The notes under the pieces: model-generated | The model's database searches: none | What the model was told of the DNA's origin: nothing | Seen by the model: the letters and a program-made list of their open reading frames with translations, nothing else | Part shown: piece by piece, positions 1-10,300 of the stretch | Layout: each line of letters begins with the position of its first letter | Numbering within the stretch: position 1 is the stretch's first letter | Source of the DNA: a virus | Strand: one strand, 5' to 3' | DNA: 43,876 bases | IMG/VR virus record: IMGVR_UViG_3300042691_007255 | Span: 1-43,876 of that record | Position numbers and translations under genes: made by a program

Positions 1-184
1 TGTCAGCTTTTGCTTTAATTTGGGTCTTGGATGCTTTCAGCGTTCAACCATCCGTCAAGCGTTGTTACGCAATGATAAAAAGGCGGCTATGGAATCGTTA
101 GTGAAATATTGTCGTGCAGGTGGTAAAATACTCAAAGGTCTACAAACTCGTAGATTGGATGAGAAAGCTTTATTTGAAAATTAA
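1..184 (+). CDS. Endolysin, GH24 (T4-type) lysozyme, C-terminal part
   Basis: Reading in the frame that stops at 182-184 gives about 60 residues with no start in the window, so the gene is cut by the window edge. The visible part begins VSFCFNLGLGCFQRSTIRQA and contains RAGGKILKGLQTRR, followed by a short tail. This is the C-terminal half of phage muramidases of glycoside hydrolase family 24, which hydrolyse the MurNAc-GlcNAc bond of peptidoglycan at lysis. The N-terminal catalytic Glu region is outside the window. The next gene starts 3 bases after the stop, so the lysin belongs to the late plus-strand operon with the tail genes. Confidence 0.85.
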   Translation, partial: VSFCFNLGLGCFQRSTIRQALLRNDKKAAMESLVKYCRAGGKILKGLQTRRLDEKALFEN

Positions 185-186
185 AC

Positions 187-2364
187 ATGCCATTAAGTAA
201 ACTAGTTTTTAAACCAGGTGTTAACCGAGATCAGACTGATTATGCGTCTGAGGGTGGCTGGTACTCAATGGACAAAGTTCGCTTCCGTTCAGGATATCCT
301 GAAAAATTTGGTGGTTGGACTGTTAAAACCTTTGAACAATACGAAGGTTCAGCACGTAGCATATTTACTTGGATTACTTTAGATGGCAGTAAATTAGTTG
401 CTGTTGGTACTAACGAAAAAATATACGTTAACTATGGTACCGCTCTAAACGACATAACACCCCTTCGTGTTACTTATACTTCAACGACTGTTCCATCAAG
501 TGACAATTGTTTTCAAACAACAGCAGGGTCTAACTTAGTTCAAATATTAAATATCACATCAGGTCTTACTGATGGTGACTGGGTTACATTTAGTGGCGTT
601 ACCACTGCTGTAGGTGGCGTTCCTGCTGCTGACTTTAATAATGAATTCCAAGTAACTTTTGTAGGTGGTACACCTTTTATTACTGTAGCTACCACCGCAT
701 CTTCAACAGCAACTTCTACAGGCAACACGGCGATTGTTGCAGAATTTCAAATTAACATCGGATTAGCTACTGTAACATTAGGTTATGGTTGGGGAGCTGG
801 TGGTTGGTCTAGAGGTTCATGGGGTTCAGGTTCTACTGTACCTATTAACTTCCCTGCTAGATTAGAATTCTTTGATAACTTCAACGAAAATTTATTGTTT
901 AATATTGCAGCAAGTGATATTTATTACTGGGCTTTTGATAATACTTATACTACAAGGGCTGTTACATTACGATCTGTACCAGGTTCTATCGCAGTTCCTG
1001 AACAAGTTGACTTTACTTTGTTTGCATCTAGCGGACACTATGTAGCTCTAGGCTGTACAAACTATACAGCTACAACAGTAGCAGGCGCTACTATATCAAC
1101 CATGACTCGTGGTGGTACAGGTAATCTAACTGCAACAGTAACAACTACGTCTGCTCATAATTTAAGATCAGGTGATTATATTACTGTAACAGGTACAACA
1201 CCTACTGAATTTAATGGTACTTTCCAAATTACTTATATTGATGCAACACACTTTAGTTATACCATGGCATCAGCTCCAGCAGGTAATGCTTCACCTGTAG
1301 GTACATATGTTTACAATAACTATACAGGTTCTTATGACCCCCTTCTTATTCGTTGGGCTAACGTTGATGCAACTGTAGGTCCTGAACCAGAAGTATGGCA
1401 GCCTACTGTAACTAATACTGCAGGGTTCTTAAGATTACAATCAGGTTCACAAGTAGTAGCTGCATTAAACTCAAGACAAGAGATGTTAATCTTTACTGAT
1501 ACTGCCATTACATCTATGCAATTCTTAGGTACTACGGAAGTGTTTGGTTTACAAGAGTTATCACATAATATTTCTATTGCAGGGCCCAATGCAGTGGTAG
1601 GTATTAATAACGTAGTTTACTGGATGGGACGAGACAAATTCTATACCTACTCAGGTCGTGTAGATGCCTTACCTTGTACATTACGTCAGTATATATTCTC
1701 AGATATTAATAATAACTTGCAACAACTTTTCTTTGCAGGTACTAATAATCAGTTTAATGAAATTATTTGGTTCTACGTTTCAAGTGGATCTACTGAGATT
1801 GATCGATATGTAGTTTATAATTACTCAGAAAGTATTTGGTATTATGGTCAATTAGAAAGAACTGCTTGGATTGATTCTGGTGACTTTACAAGACCCATTG
1901 CTTTCTATGATGGCTGGGTATACGACCATGAATCAGGTACTGATGATGGACAACCTTTAGGTGCTGCACCATTACCTATTTCAGCTTATATTCAGTCTGC
2001 TGACGTTGATATTGATGATGGCGATAAATTTATGTTAATACGTCGTATTCTTCCTGACATTAACTTTAGAGGTTCTGAAACTGTTAATCCAGTTACAAGT
2101 GCAACCCTTATACCTGAAGCTACAATTACCGTAGGTGTACGTAATTTCCCTGGTGCTGCGGTATCATATACCAATGAAGAAAATCAAACACTAAGTAGAG
2201 ATATTGTGACTGCAACAGCTACTGTAGATCAATACACTAACCAAGTATTTATTAGAGCTCGTGGTCGTCAAATGAACTTTAAAATTGCTTCAGATACATT
2301 AGGTACTCAATGGCAACTAGGTATGCCAAGAGTTGACGCACGTCCAGACGGAATGAGGGCATAA
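187..2364 (+). CDS. Tail accessory / packaged-DNA stabilisation protein (P22 gp10-like)
   Basis: 725 residues. The N-terminus (KLVFKPGVNRDQTDYASEGG, then SMDKVRFRSGYPEKFGGW) is the characteristic opening of phage stabilisation proteins related to P22 gp10, which plug the portal-tail junction and hold packaged DNA. The rest is beta-rich and full of Thr, Gly and aromatic residues, as expected for a beta-propeller or beta-sandwich tail protein. A Thr/Ser-rich insert lies around residues 100-190, and a second similar stretch around 300-400 looks like an internal repeat, each with a SGDYITVTG/DGDWVTFSG-type phrase. ATG follows the lysin stop by 2 bases. Its TAA overlaps the next ATG (TAATG), suggesting coupled translation. 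The family assignment rests on motif memory; the virion location is inferred from family and context. Confidence 0.75.
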   Translation: MPLSKLVFKPGVNRDQTDYASEGGWYSMDKVRFRSGYPEKFGGWTVKTFEQYEGSARSIFTWITLDGSKLVAVGTNEKIYVNYGTALNDITPLRVTYTSTTVPSSDNCFQTTAGSNLVQILNITSGLTDGDWVTFSGVTTAVGGVPAADFNNEFQVTFVGGTPFITVATTASSTATSTGNTAIVAEFQINIGLATVTLGYGWGAGGWSRGSWGSGSTVPINFPARLEFFDNFNENLLFNIAASDIYYWAFDNTYTTRAVTLRSVPGSIAVPEQVDFTLFASSGHYVALGCTNYTATTVAGATISTMTRGGTGNLTATVTTTSAHNLRSGDYITVTGTTPTEFNGTFQITYIDATHFSYTMASAPAGNASPVGTYVYNNYTGSYDPLLIRWANVDATVGPEPEVWQPTVTNTAGFLRLQSGSQVVAALNSRQEMLIFTDTAITSMQFLGTTEVFGLQELSHNISIAGPNAVVGINNVVYWMGRDKFYTYSGRVDALPCTLRQYIFSDINNNLQQLFFAGTNNQFNEIIWFYVSSGSTEIDRYVVYNYSESIWYYGQLERTAWIDSGDFTRPIAFYDGWVYDHESGTDDGQPLGAAPLPISAYIQSADVDIDDGDKFMLIRRILPDINFRGSETVNPVTSATLIPEATITVGVRNFPGAAVSYTNEENQTLSRDIVTATATVDQYTNQVFIRARGRQMNFKIASDTLGTQWQLGMPRVDARPDGMRA

Positions 2365-3029
2365 TGGCTATCATAACTACATTTCCAACTAAAGCACCTG
2401 CGTTAGCATTAACACCTACACAGTTTTCTCAACAACACTTTGATTTGTTTAATTCACAACTACGTATTTATTTTAATACTGTTGATGCGTTTACAGCTAC
2501 ACTAAGTACTTCCGCTGGAGGTTCTGCTTTAAGCTTTCCTCACATATCTGCACTTGATACAACTACTCAATATGCTACGGCTAATAACACACCTACAATT
2601 GTTAAGTGGAATACATTAGATTCTAGTTTAGGATTTACTTTAGATCCTGGATATTATGCAACGGCTGAATATCTTGGCTTTTACAAAATAGACTATAGTC
2701 TTCAATTTGCTAATTCGGATAATGCGCCTCATGATGTAGTAGTATGGTTAAGAGTTAATAATGTAGATGTACCGGGCTCTGCTAGTAAAATAACTGTAAC
2801 TTCTCGTAAAAGTGCTGGTGTTCCTAGCTACGTATTAATGTATTCAACTGTGCCTTTTGTAGTTGACGCAGAGGATGAAATAGCACTATGGTGGGCTACA
2901 GATCAGGCGGCTACGTCTGGCGGAGGAGTAGGCATTTATATGGAGTATGCACCTGCTCAAACTGTGCCTTATGCTCATCCTTCAATACCATCGGCAATTG
3001 GCGCAATTACTTTTGTTTCAAGACTTTAA
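2364..3029 (+). CDS. Jelly-roll (C1q/TNF-like) virion protein, probable tail fibre or head fibre
   Basis: 221 residues, starting on the TAATG overlap with the gp10-like gene. Residues about 85-215 have the pattern of the phage jelly-roll domain: GFYKIDYSLQFANSDNAPHD, then VVVWLRVNNVDVPGS, a Tyr/Leu-rich strand, and the end EYAPAQTVPYAHPSIPSAIG with a final hydrophobic strand. Such domains usually form trimers on fibres or spikes and may bind the cell surface. The N-terminal 50 residues would be the anchoring part. There are no transmembrane segments. It is small for a main receptor-binding protein, so the main spike could be in the missing segment of the genome. Confidence 0.65.
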   Translation: MAIITTFPTKAPALALTPTQFSQQHFDLFNSQLRIYFNTVDAFTATLSTSAGGSALSFPHISALDTTTQYATANNTPTIVKWNTLDSSLGFTLDPGYYATAEYLGFYKIDYSLQFANSDNAPHDVVVWLRVNNVDVPGSASKITVTSRKSAGVPSYVLMYSTVPFVVDAEDEIALWWATDQAATSGGGVGIYMEYAPAQTVPYAHPSIPSAIGAITFVSRL

Positions 3030-3066
3030 ATATGTTAACATTACACTATATTAAAAAGGACGTTTT

Positions 3067-4431
3067 ATGGCAACACATCAACTAGCTAAAGGCTTAGCCT
3101 CCCTCGGTAGACATGGTGATTCCATGCTTATGCACGTTAGCCCTTCTGAAGTAGAGGGTTTAAAAGCTTTAGGTGCTATGACTGGTCGTAAGGTATCTAC
3201 TAATCCTCATACAGGTATGCCTGAAGCGTTTGACTTTGGTGACTTTTTTACGTCTCTTTTACCTACCCTTGCAGGTGTTGCATTAGCTCCTTCAACAGGA
3301 GGTGCATCTTTAGGTTTAACAGGTATGGCTGCTCAAGCAGCTCCTATCGTAGGCGGTATGGCAACAGGTGCTTTAGTTGCTGGTGCTAAAGGTGATGATC
3401 CGTTAATGGGTGGTTTAATGGGGGGTCTTGGAGGTTTTGGTGGCGGTAACTTAGCTAAAACATTTAGCGCTATGGGGGCTAATGCTGCTAATGCGGCTAA
3501 TGTTGCTAATACTGCTACAGCAGCTGGTGGGTATTCAACTCCAGCAATGGAAGAAGCTTTGAAACAAGGCGTTGCTGGTCCTATATTACCTAACGCACAA
3601 GCGGCTAATACAGCTTTATTACAACCCGGCACATATAATCCAGCATTATCTCAAGCTATTCCTGGTGCTACTGTAGCTACTATGCCTACAGCAAGTGAAA
3701 ATATGTTGGCCGGTATAAAAGAATTAGCATCAGATCCGTTTGGTAAAGGGTTTGAATCGTTTAAACAAGCTGGAGGTTCCGGTTTTGACTTGGCAGCGCC
3801 TGTAGGTATGGCAGCTTTGTCTGGTGCACAAGAAGATTTATATCCTGAAGGTGATACTAGTTTAGAAGAAAAACGTAAAGCTGAAGAAAACAAATATAGA
3901 GACCCTAAAACAGGTTTATTAAATCTAGCGCAATCGTCTCCAGGTTTAAGACTTATGGCAACAGGCGGATCAGTAAATACTAATACAAGCACTATTGCTA
4001 CTGGCGGTATACAAGATTTATATGGGTCTAATGATAGTACATCAGGTACAAAGGCTTTAAGTCGTGATGGATATGGTATTGGTCGATTAGATACATTAGC
4101 GTCAGAAGGTTCCCGTGCTAAAGCAGCTGATACATTCTATGCTATGGGTGGTCCTATTGCTTTTGCTAAAGGTGGACATCAAGGTTATTTAAATGGTGAT
4201 GGCGATGGTATGTCTGACTCAATCCCTGCTACAATAGAAGGTAAACAACCGGCTCGTTTAGCAGATGGAGAATTCGTAATTCCTGCTGATGTAGTAAGTC
4301 ATTTAGGTAATGGTTCTTCTAAAGCAGGATCAAAAAGATTATATGCGATGTTAGATCGTGTAAGAAAAGCAAGAACAGGTCATACTAAACAAGGTAAAGA
4401 AATTAAACCAGAAAAATACATGCCTGCATGA
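3067..4431 (+). CDS. Glycine/alanine-rich virion protein, probable internal/ejection protein
   Basis: 454 residues. The ATG is preceded by AAAAGGACG. Residues about 55-130 are a long run of small and hydrophobic residues (Ala, Gly, Met, Leu) that could form or cross a membrane when ejected. The middle is low-complexity Ala/Asn. The C-terminal 110 residues carry a recurrent phage-virion motif: GGPIAFAKGG, YLNGDGDGMSDSIPATIEG, ARLADGEFVIPADVV and SHLGNGSS. This tail recurs in virion proteins of podoviruses, but its role is not known to me. Position between tail genes and the giant PLxRFG protein suggests a DNA-ejection or tail role. The stop overlaps the next gene by 4 bases (ATGA). Confidence 0.6.
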   Translation: MATHQLAKGLASLGRHGDSMLMHVSPSEVEGLKALGAMTGRKVSTNPHTGMPEAFDFGDFFTSLLPTLAGVALAPSTGGASLGLTGMAAQAAPIVGGMATGALVAGAKGDDPLMGGLMGGLGGFGGGNLAKTFSAMGANAANAANVANTATAAGGYSTPAMEEALKQGVAGPILPNAQAANTALLQPGTYNPALSQAIPGATVATMPTASENMLAGIKELASDPFGKGFESFKQAGGSGFDLAAPVGMAALSGAQEDLYPEGDTSLEEKRKAEENKYRDPKTGLLNLAQSSPGLRLMATGGSVNTNTSTIATGGIQDLYGSNDSTSGTKALSRDGYGIGRLDTLASEGSRAKAADTFYAMGGPIAFAKGGHQGYLNGDGDGMSDSIPATIEGKQPARLADGEFVIPADVVSHLGNGSSKAGSKRLYAMLDRVRKARTGHTKQGKEIKPEKYMPA

Positions 4432-4841
4432 GACAAATTAATATAGTAGCACCGGACTTTATATGTCAGTACTGGAGTAAAATAGAACCTTTTTTTGATT
4501 CATCATTTAAATTTAGTACTGATGATTATAGCGTTGAACAAATAAAGTTTTTATTAGTAAGCGGAAAACAAACTTGTCTTGTTGCAATAGACGAAAACAA
4601 AGAAATTATTGGGGCGTCAGCAGTAGAAATAAGTAACTACCCAAATCATAGAGTTTTACACATTACATCTATGGGAGGTAGAGCATTAATAGAACCTGAT
4701 TTAATTCAGCAGTTTGAAGGCTGGGCTAGATCACAAGGTGTCACAAAGATAAGGGCTTTTGCACACGATGCACAAGCTAGACTTTATAGAATGAAAATGG
4801 GCTTTGAATCTGTAGCACAAGTTGTGGAGAAAAACATATGA
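4428..4841 (+). CDS. GNAT-like acetyltransferase-fold protein
   Basis: 137 residues, starting in an ATGA overlap with the preceding gene. A short N-terminal alpha/beta part (INIVAPDFICQYWSKIEPFF) is followed by LVAIDENKEIIGASAVEI, a beta hairpin, and AHDAQARLYRMKMGFESVA near the C-terminus, which resembles the last helix and strand of GNAT N-acetyltransferases. The classical acetyl-CoA loop (Q/RxxGxG/A) is weak, with GGRALIEPDL in that place, so catalytic activity is uncertain. Similar small genes sit between virion genes in many podoviruses, where the protein may be a structural or assembly factor. The fold is inferred from motif order. Confidence 0.55.
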   Translation: MRQINIVAPDFICQYWSKIEPFFDSSFKFSTDDYSVEQIKFLLVSGKQTCLVAIDENKEIIGASAVEISNYPNHRVLHITSMGGRALIEPDLIQQFEGWARSQGVTKIRAFAHDAQARLYRMKMGFESVAQVVEKNI

Positions 4842-5944
4842 AATTATTAGACGGCTTTAAATGGTTCCTTAATCCTGTATGGGTTATGGATACTTTTTTA
4901 ACTTTGTGGGGTGGCGGTGGAGGTCAACAAACTTCTACAGGCACTACTTATACTTCTAACTTACCAGAATACGCAAAGCCATTTTTTGAACAAGCTTTAG
5001 TTTCTGCAGGTAAAAATGTATTTGAAACAGATGCTTCAGGTGCTGTTACAGGCGTTAAACCTATGCCTACTTATCCAGGTGAAAGAGTTGCAGGGTTTAC
5101 TCCAGGTCAAGTAGCTGTTCAAAGAGATATTTCAGGTTTAACAACACCCGGTGGTTTTGCTGATGCAAGAACTGGGTTAGGTATGGGTTCAGGTTTAGGA
5201 TATGGCACAGCCGGTGCTGGTTTAACAAGAGCATTAGGTTATACACCTAGAAGTATTTCTACCGGCACATTTAGTCCTGCCGCAGCATCTTATTACATGT
5301 CTCCATATGCTACTAATGTCTCTGATATTGCTGCTCGTGAATTAAGACGTCAAGGCGATATTGCTAAAGCACAAGGTGCTATGGGAGCTATTGGCAGAGG
5401 ATCATTTGGTGGTGCACGTCAAGCTTTAATGCAAGCTGAACAAGAACGTGGCTTACAACAAAATATTGCCGATGTTTATACTAAAGGTCAACAAGCAGCC
5501 TTTGAAAATGCACAAAAGATTTACGGTGAAGATACTGCTCGTGCACTACAAGCACAACAAGCTAACGTAGCTGCAGAACAAGCCGCAGCACAACTTGCCG
5601 CTCAAACTGGTGTTAGTGGACTACAAGCAGGCCTTGAAGCTTCTCGTGCTCAATCTGCTACAGCAGCTGCTGAACAAACAGCTAATCTTGAAAGACTTAA
5701 AGCTCAAGCTGCAAGTGAACAAGAAAAACAAGCGCTTGACCAAAAAATACTTGATATTAAATATCAACAAGCTATGGAACAAAGAGATTGGGAAAAGAAA
5801 CAACTCGAGTTCTACAATGCTATGCTTCGTGGAAATGCTGGTTTGGCTCAAACACAAATTCAATATGCCCCAACCCCATCAGGTATTTCACAACTTGGTG
5901 GACTTGGTTTAGGTGCTTTAGGTTTAACAAAAGCGTTAGGATAA
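4838..5944 (+). CDS. Internal virion protein with long alanine/glutamine-rich helix
   Basis: 368 residues, again in an ATGA overlap. An aromatic N-terminus (GFKWFLNPVWVMDTFLTLW) is followed by a five-glycine run, a Gly/Ser/Thr-rich section and the motif MSPYATNVSDIAARELRRQG with GAFGG-like GRGSFGGARQ. Residues about 190-330 are rich in Ala, Gln, Glu and Lys and predicted as one long helix or coiled coil (EQAAAQLAA, KQALDQKILDIKYQQ). A short Gly/Leu-rich hydrophobic end follows. This layout is typical of podovirus proteins packed inside the head and ejected with DNA. I cannot assign an exact P22 or T7 counterpart. Confidence 0.55.
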   Translation: MKLLDGFKWFLNPVWVMDTFLTLWGGGGGQQTSTGTTYTSNLPEYAKPFFEQALVSAGKNVFETDASGAVTGVKPMPTYPGERVAGFTPGQVAVQRDISGLTTPGGFADARTGLGMGSGLGYGTAGAGLTRALGYTPRSISTGTFSPAAASYYMSPYATNVSDIAARELRRQGDIAKAQGAMGAIGRGSFGGARQALMQAEQERGLQQNIADVYTKGQQAAFENAQKIYGEDTARALQAQQANVAAEQAAAQLAAQTGVSGLQAGLEASRAQSATAAAEQTANLERLKAQAASEQEKQALDQKILDIKYQQAMEQRDWEKKQLEFYNAMLRGNAGLAQTQIQYAPTPSGISQLGGLGLGALGLTKALG

Positions 5945-5947
5945 TTT

Positions 5948-7336
5948 ATGAACATTATTAAGATACAAGACCAATTAAGAGGTGTTCCTGATAATACATT
6001 AGTAGGCTACGTTCAAAATCCTACAGGCCAAGTACCTACTTACTTAGCTTTAAGTGAACTGCAACGCAGAAAAGAAATGCGTTCTAAATATCAAGCAGCA
6101 AAACCTGAAGAAAAAACTGTAGCTGAAGATTTAGTACAAGAGACACAACCAGGTGTTATGGGATTGCCTGCGGGTCAACCTATGCAAGAAGCAATGCAAC
6201 CTCCTCCAGAAATGCCTATGGAACAAATGGCACAAGGTGGTTTAGCTGAGTTAGACGTAGGCAACATGTATGATGAAAATAATTATGCTAATGGCGGTAT
6301 TGTTGCGTTTGCTGACGGCGGTGATACATCTATTCCTTGGTACAAACATATGAAACTATTTGGTACTGACTATAGTTTAGTTCCTCCATCCCCTGATGAA
6401 ATAAGAGCATTACAAGATAAAGTAAGTCCTAATCCTTTTTTAGGTGGCATGCCTGAAACTAATAGTTCTTATGTTCCTTACAGTATCGCGGAAAAACCTG
6501 CGACAAAAACAGAAGCTAAACCTGCAGTTAAACCAGAAACTAAACCTAAAGCTGAGGCTAAAAAAGAAACTAAAGCTCCAGCATCTACAGGCAGTGTATA
6601 TAATTTAGAAAAAGTTAAAGGCATCGGTGACTATGCTAAAGAGCTTCAAGACTATATTGGCCCTGACGAAGGACGTAAAGCACTTAACGAAAGAATTGCT
6701 AAGATGGATGCACGTGCGGCTAAGATGGAAGAACAAGCTCCATGGCTAGCATTAGCTCAAGCTGGGTTTAAAATGGCAAGTCAAAGACCTGAATACGGTA
6801 AAGGCCAAAGTGCACTTGCAGATATTTCAGAAGGCGCTGGAGTTGGTTTCAAAGCTTACACTGAATCTCAAGATAAGATAGCGTCATTAGAAGAAAAACG
6901 ATTTAACTTATTAGCTGATTTATCTAAAGCAGATCGTGCAGAAAAAGTTGCAGTTGCTAAGTATGGTGCTGACAGCAAGCAAGCTGTTGAAGAACGTAAC
7001 TTTAAGCGTAAACTACAAGAGCAACATGATAGAGTACAGATGCAAATGAACGACGCAGATAATGCCGCAGCTCTTGCTAAAGCTATGCTTGCAAATAGAT
7101 TAGATCAAAAAGATGTACTAAAATATAAAAACGATTATAGATCTAACCACCCAGAATATTTAGCATGGCAGAAAAAAGTCATTGACGATAAAGGTAAGAA
7201 TGTAGTCAATACTAAAGAATTTAAAGATGCTTCTGATGCGTTGTTAAATCAATTAATCACAAGAGACCTTAATCAAACAAAAGGTACAGCGTCTTCATCT
7301 ATGATTGATACTTCTCAGTGGAGTTTAGCAAGCTAG
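5948..7336 (+). CDS. Virion protein with N-terminal LRGVPDNTL motif, probable ejection protein
   Basis: 462 residues. The N-terminal 60 residues (IQDQLRGVPDNTLVGYVQNP, then YLALSELQRRKEMR) form a conserved head found at the start of several phage internal proteins. The middle is Pro/Glu/Lys-rich low complexity (about 175-215), suggesting a flexible linker. Residues 240-420 are strongly helical and charged. The phrase ANGGIVAFADGG resembles the IAFAKGG motif of the protein at 3067-4431, so the two may share a small binding element. No lysozyme or transglycosylase motif was found. It directly precedes the giant protein, and the two may be ejected together. Confidence 0.5.
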   Translation: MNIIKIQDQLRGVPDNTLVGYVQNPTGQVPTYLALSELQRRKEMRSKYQAAKPEEKTVAEDLVQETQPGVMGLPAGQPMQEAMQPPPEMPMEQMAQGGLAELDVGNMYDENNYANGGIVAFADGGDTSIPWYKHMKLFGTDYSLVPPSPDEIRALQDKVSPNPFLGGMPETNSSYVPYSIAEKPATKTEAKPAVKPETKPKAEAKKETKAPASTGSVYNLEKVKGIGDYAKELQDYIGPDEGRKALNERIAKMDARAAKMEEQAPWLALAQAGFKMASQRPEYGKGQSALADISEGAGVGFKAYTESQDKIASLEEKRFNLLADLSKADRAEKVAVAKYGADSKQAVEERNFKRKLQEQHDRVQMQMNDADNAAALAKAMLANRLDQKDVLKYKNDYRSNHPEYLAWQKKVIDDKGKNVVNTKEFKDASDALLNQLITRDLNQTKGTASSSMIDTSQWSLAS

Positions 7337-7342
7337 TCAGTC

Positions 7343-10300
7343 ATGGCTCAATACACAATCAATACACCTCAAGGCCCTCTTGTCGTTAATGGACCCGAAG
7401 GCGCAACTCAAGACGAAGTATTTGCTGCTGCAAAACAGCTTATAGTAGACCGTCAAGAAGCAGAAGCTATAAATCTAGCGAACGCCCCTGTAGATTACAC
7501 TATGGGAGAAGCTGCATCTAAAGCACTTACCCGTGGTTTTAAACAAACAGGATCTGCGTTATTTGATGTATTACCAGCTATGGTTGGCAGTGCTGTTGGT
7601 GCAGATGAGTATGCTAAACGTCAAATGCAGGAAGCTGCTGAAACTCAAAAAGAAATTCAAGAATCATACGCCCCCGAAGTTAAATCATACAAAGATGTAT
7701 CAGGTCTTGGTAGCGCTGCAAAATTTGGTGTTGAGACTGTATTAGAACAAGTTCCAAATATATTAACTTCAATCATTCCAGGTGTTGGTGGTGCAGGACT
7801 TGCTGCTAGAGCAGGTTTATCTAAAGCCGCGGGTGCAGGTGCTGGATTATATCTAGGTTCTTATGCACAAAATGCTCCTGAAGTTTTCCAAAATATTTAT
7901 GAGTCTACTGGCAAATTAGAACCTGGTGCTGCGGCATTAGCAGGTACTTTAAGTGCTGCGTTAGATACAGCATTACCAGGTTACTTACTTAAAAAATTTA
8001 CTGGTCCATCTAAAGCTTTATTTGTTGAAAGACTATTAGAAAAATCTGGTATGCAACCAGGTCTAGCTAGGAAAGCTATTTCAGTATTACCTGAAGCTGC
8101 AGGATTAGAAGGCTTAACTGAAGGCACTCAAGAAGCAATTAGTATTGCTGCAGAAAAATACATCGCAAACAACCAAGATAAATTTACATCAGAAGATTGG
8201 AACCGAATTATAGAATCGGGTATACGTGGTTCTGTTGCTGGTTTTGGCTTCGGTTTACCTGGTGCAGTTGCAAGTAGAGTGCAAGAACGTAGAGAAGAAA
8301 AGGCAGCGTTACCTACAGCTACTCCGACAGCTGAACCTACACCAACTCCTGTCGAATCTGATATAGTAGGCATAAAGAAAGAGGCTCCAATTGATAGAAC
8401 AACTACACCCCCAGTTTCAGCAATTGACGAGGCAAGAGATAGAGAACTTGCTGAAGTATCTGCACGACCCGTTAGCGAACAGTTTCCCGGAGGAGTTGAA
8501 GAAGGTGTCGGAACTGGAACTCTTGGGGCTACAGTTACTCCTGCAGAACCTATTAGACGAGATGAAACACAGCCAAGTTCACTAGAACAACCAAGTATAA
8601 CTCAGCCCGAACAACAGGCATTTAAAGAAGTTGAACCTAAGATCACTGATCCTATAGTGGTAGATGCAAGAAATAATTGGGAGACAATAAGCCCAATTAA
8701 ATGGGATAAGTTATCTGCCCAAGATCAAAACATGCTTGTGGATGCGCACAAGAATAATGCAATTACCCCTGAATTAGCAGAAGAAATTAAATCTAATCAT
8801 CCAGCGTTTTCAGAAGATATTTATTCTAGACAGACAGAAACAAGTCCTCATACTGATAGCACCCGCAATCTTGATGTTAAAAATGTAGAATTATTTAAGT
8901 CGTTAGCTATGGCTGATACTTTAAAAGATGCATTAACCGCAATTAAAACTGATCTAGGTAGTAAATTAGATGAGCCCCAAAAAATATTAATCAATAGGCT
9001 TACTAACCTTAAAAAAGCATCGAATGCCAAGTTTGTCATGTTTGATAAGACGTTCGCCGAAATAACAGGTAGAGAAGAAGACTATCATATTGTAGGTTCA
9101 TATAATACTATTAAACATAGAGTTGCAGGATTTATTAATTCAGACGTGGCAGACATCTTACATGAAGGCGTTCACGCAGCTACCTTCCAAGAATTACAAA
9201 GACACATTGAATTTAAACCTAATACTTGGACAGATAGTGAAACTATTAGAAAAGCATTACCTACCGATCATAAATCTAAATCAGCATTAGGTAATCAACT
9301 TCTAAATATATATGATCGCGCGGTTCAAACTTCGTTTGATAGAGCTAGAGAATCTATGAAACCTGGTGATCAAAGTTATAAATGGACTCCACAATATGGC
9401 TTTACTGATATGCACGAGTTCATAGCTGAAGCATTCACTAATAAACGATTCCAAGAATACTTAGGCACAATACCAAGTATCACTAAAAATAAAGATAAAA
9501 GTGTTTGGGATGATTTTATTCGCCTAGTTAGAGAAATGTTAAATCTTCCTCCTTCTACAGAAACTTTATTAGACGACATTATTACTATTTCCGATCCTTT
9601 ATTCAAAGGTAAACGCGGAAAATTAGATCAATTTATTGATAAAATTAGAGGTAGAGATACGGAATTACGTTCTGAACAAGGCGAAATAAAACCTATTACT
9701 ATTGTTGATAAAGGTAATGCAATCAAAGTAGTTAACTCATGGGGGGACACTATAAAGAATCTTCCTGGAGGGTCTCAAGAAATTTATGAAGGCGCTAGAA
9801 ATGCTTTATCTAAAGTTCCTATGGGCGCTAAAAAAGTTGCACTTGCATTCATGTCATTGCCTAATAAAATTGAACTATACGGTAATCGATTGCCACAACT
9901 TAAATCGCTTTTAAATAACCTAGAACAGCGTGCAAGTAAAGCAGATCAACTACGTTCTGAGGTAGATAAATTAGTATTTAAGGGCGTTAACTTAATTAAA
10001 AAATATCCTAAGTCTGTTGTAGATAAGTTTAATAAAGTTACTCTTCAGTTATCTGCAGAAAATATAGACCCTAGAAAAAAATATGCGGACGGTACAACTA
10101 ATCCTGATTACGATCCTAATAATCCACTTGTTAAAGCGTACGAGTCTTTACCTAAACCTTTATATGATTTAGGCATAGAATATACAGAGCAATATGAAAA
10201 GTATAGCCGAGATATGCTTGAGATTATTAAAGATATACTCGGTGTTAAAGAAAAAAATAATAAGGTTGGTATTGCGTTATCTCAACGCTTTGAATCTAAA

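Noticed and set aside
1332-3992. Several 80-110 codon minus-strand frames under the tail genes.
   Set aside because: They are frames opposite strongly conserved plus-strand virion genes, have no ribosome sites and show compositions that mirror the opposite strand.
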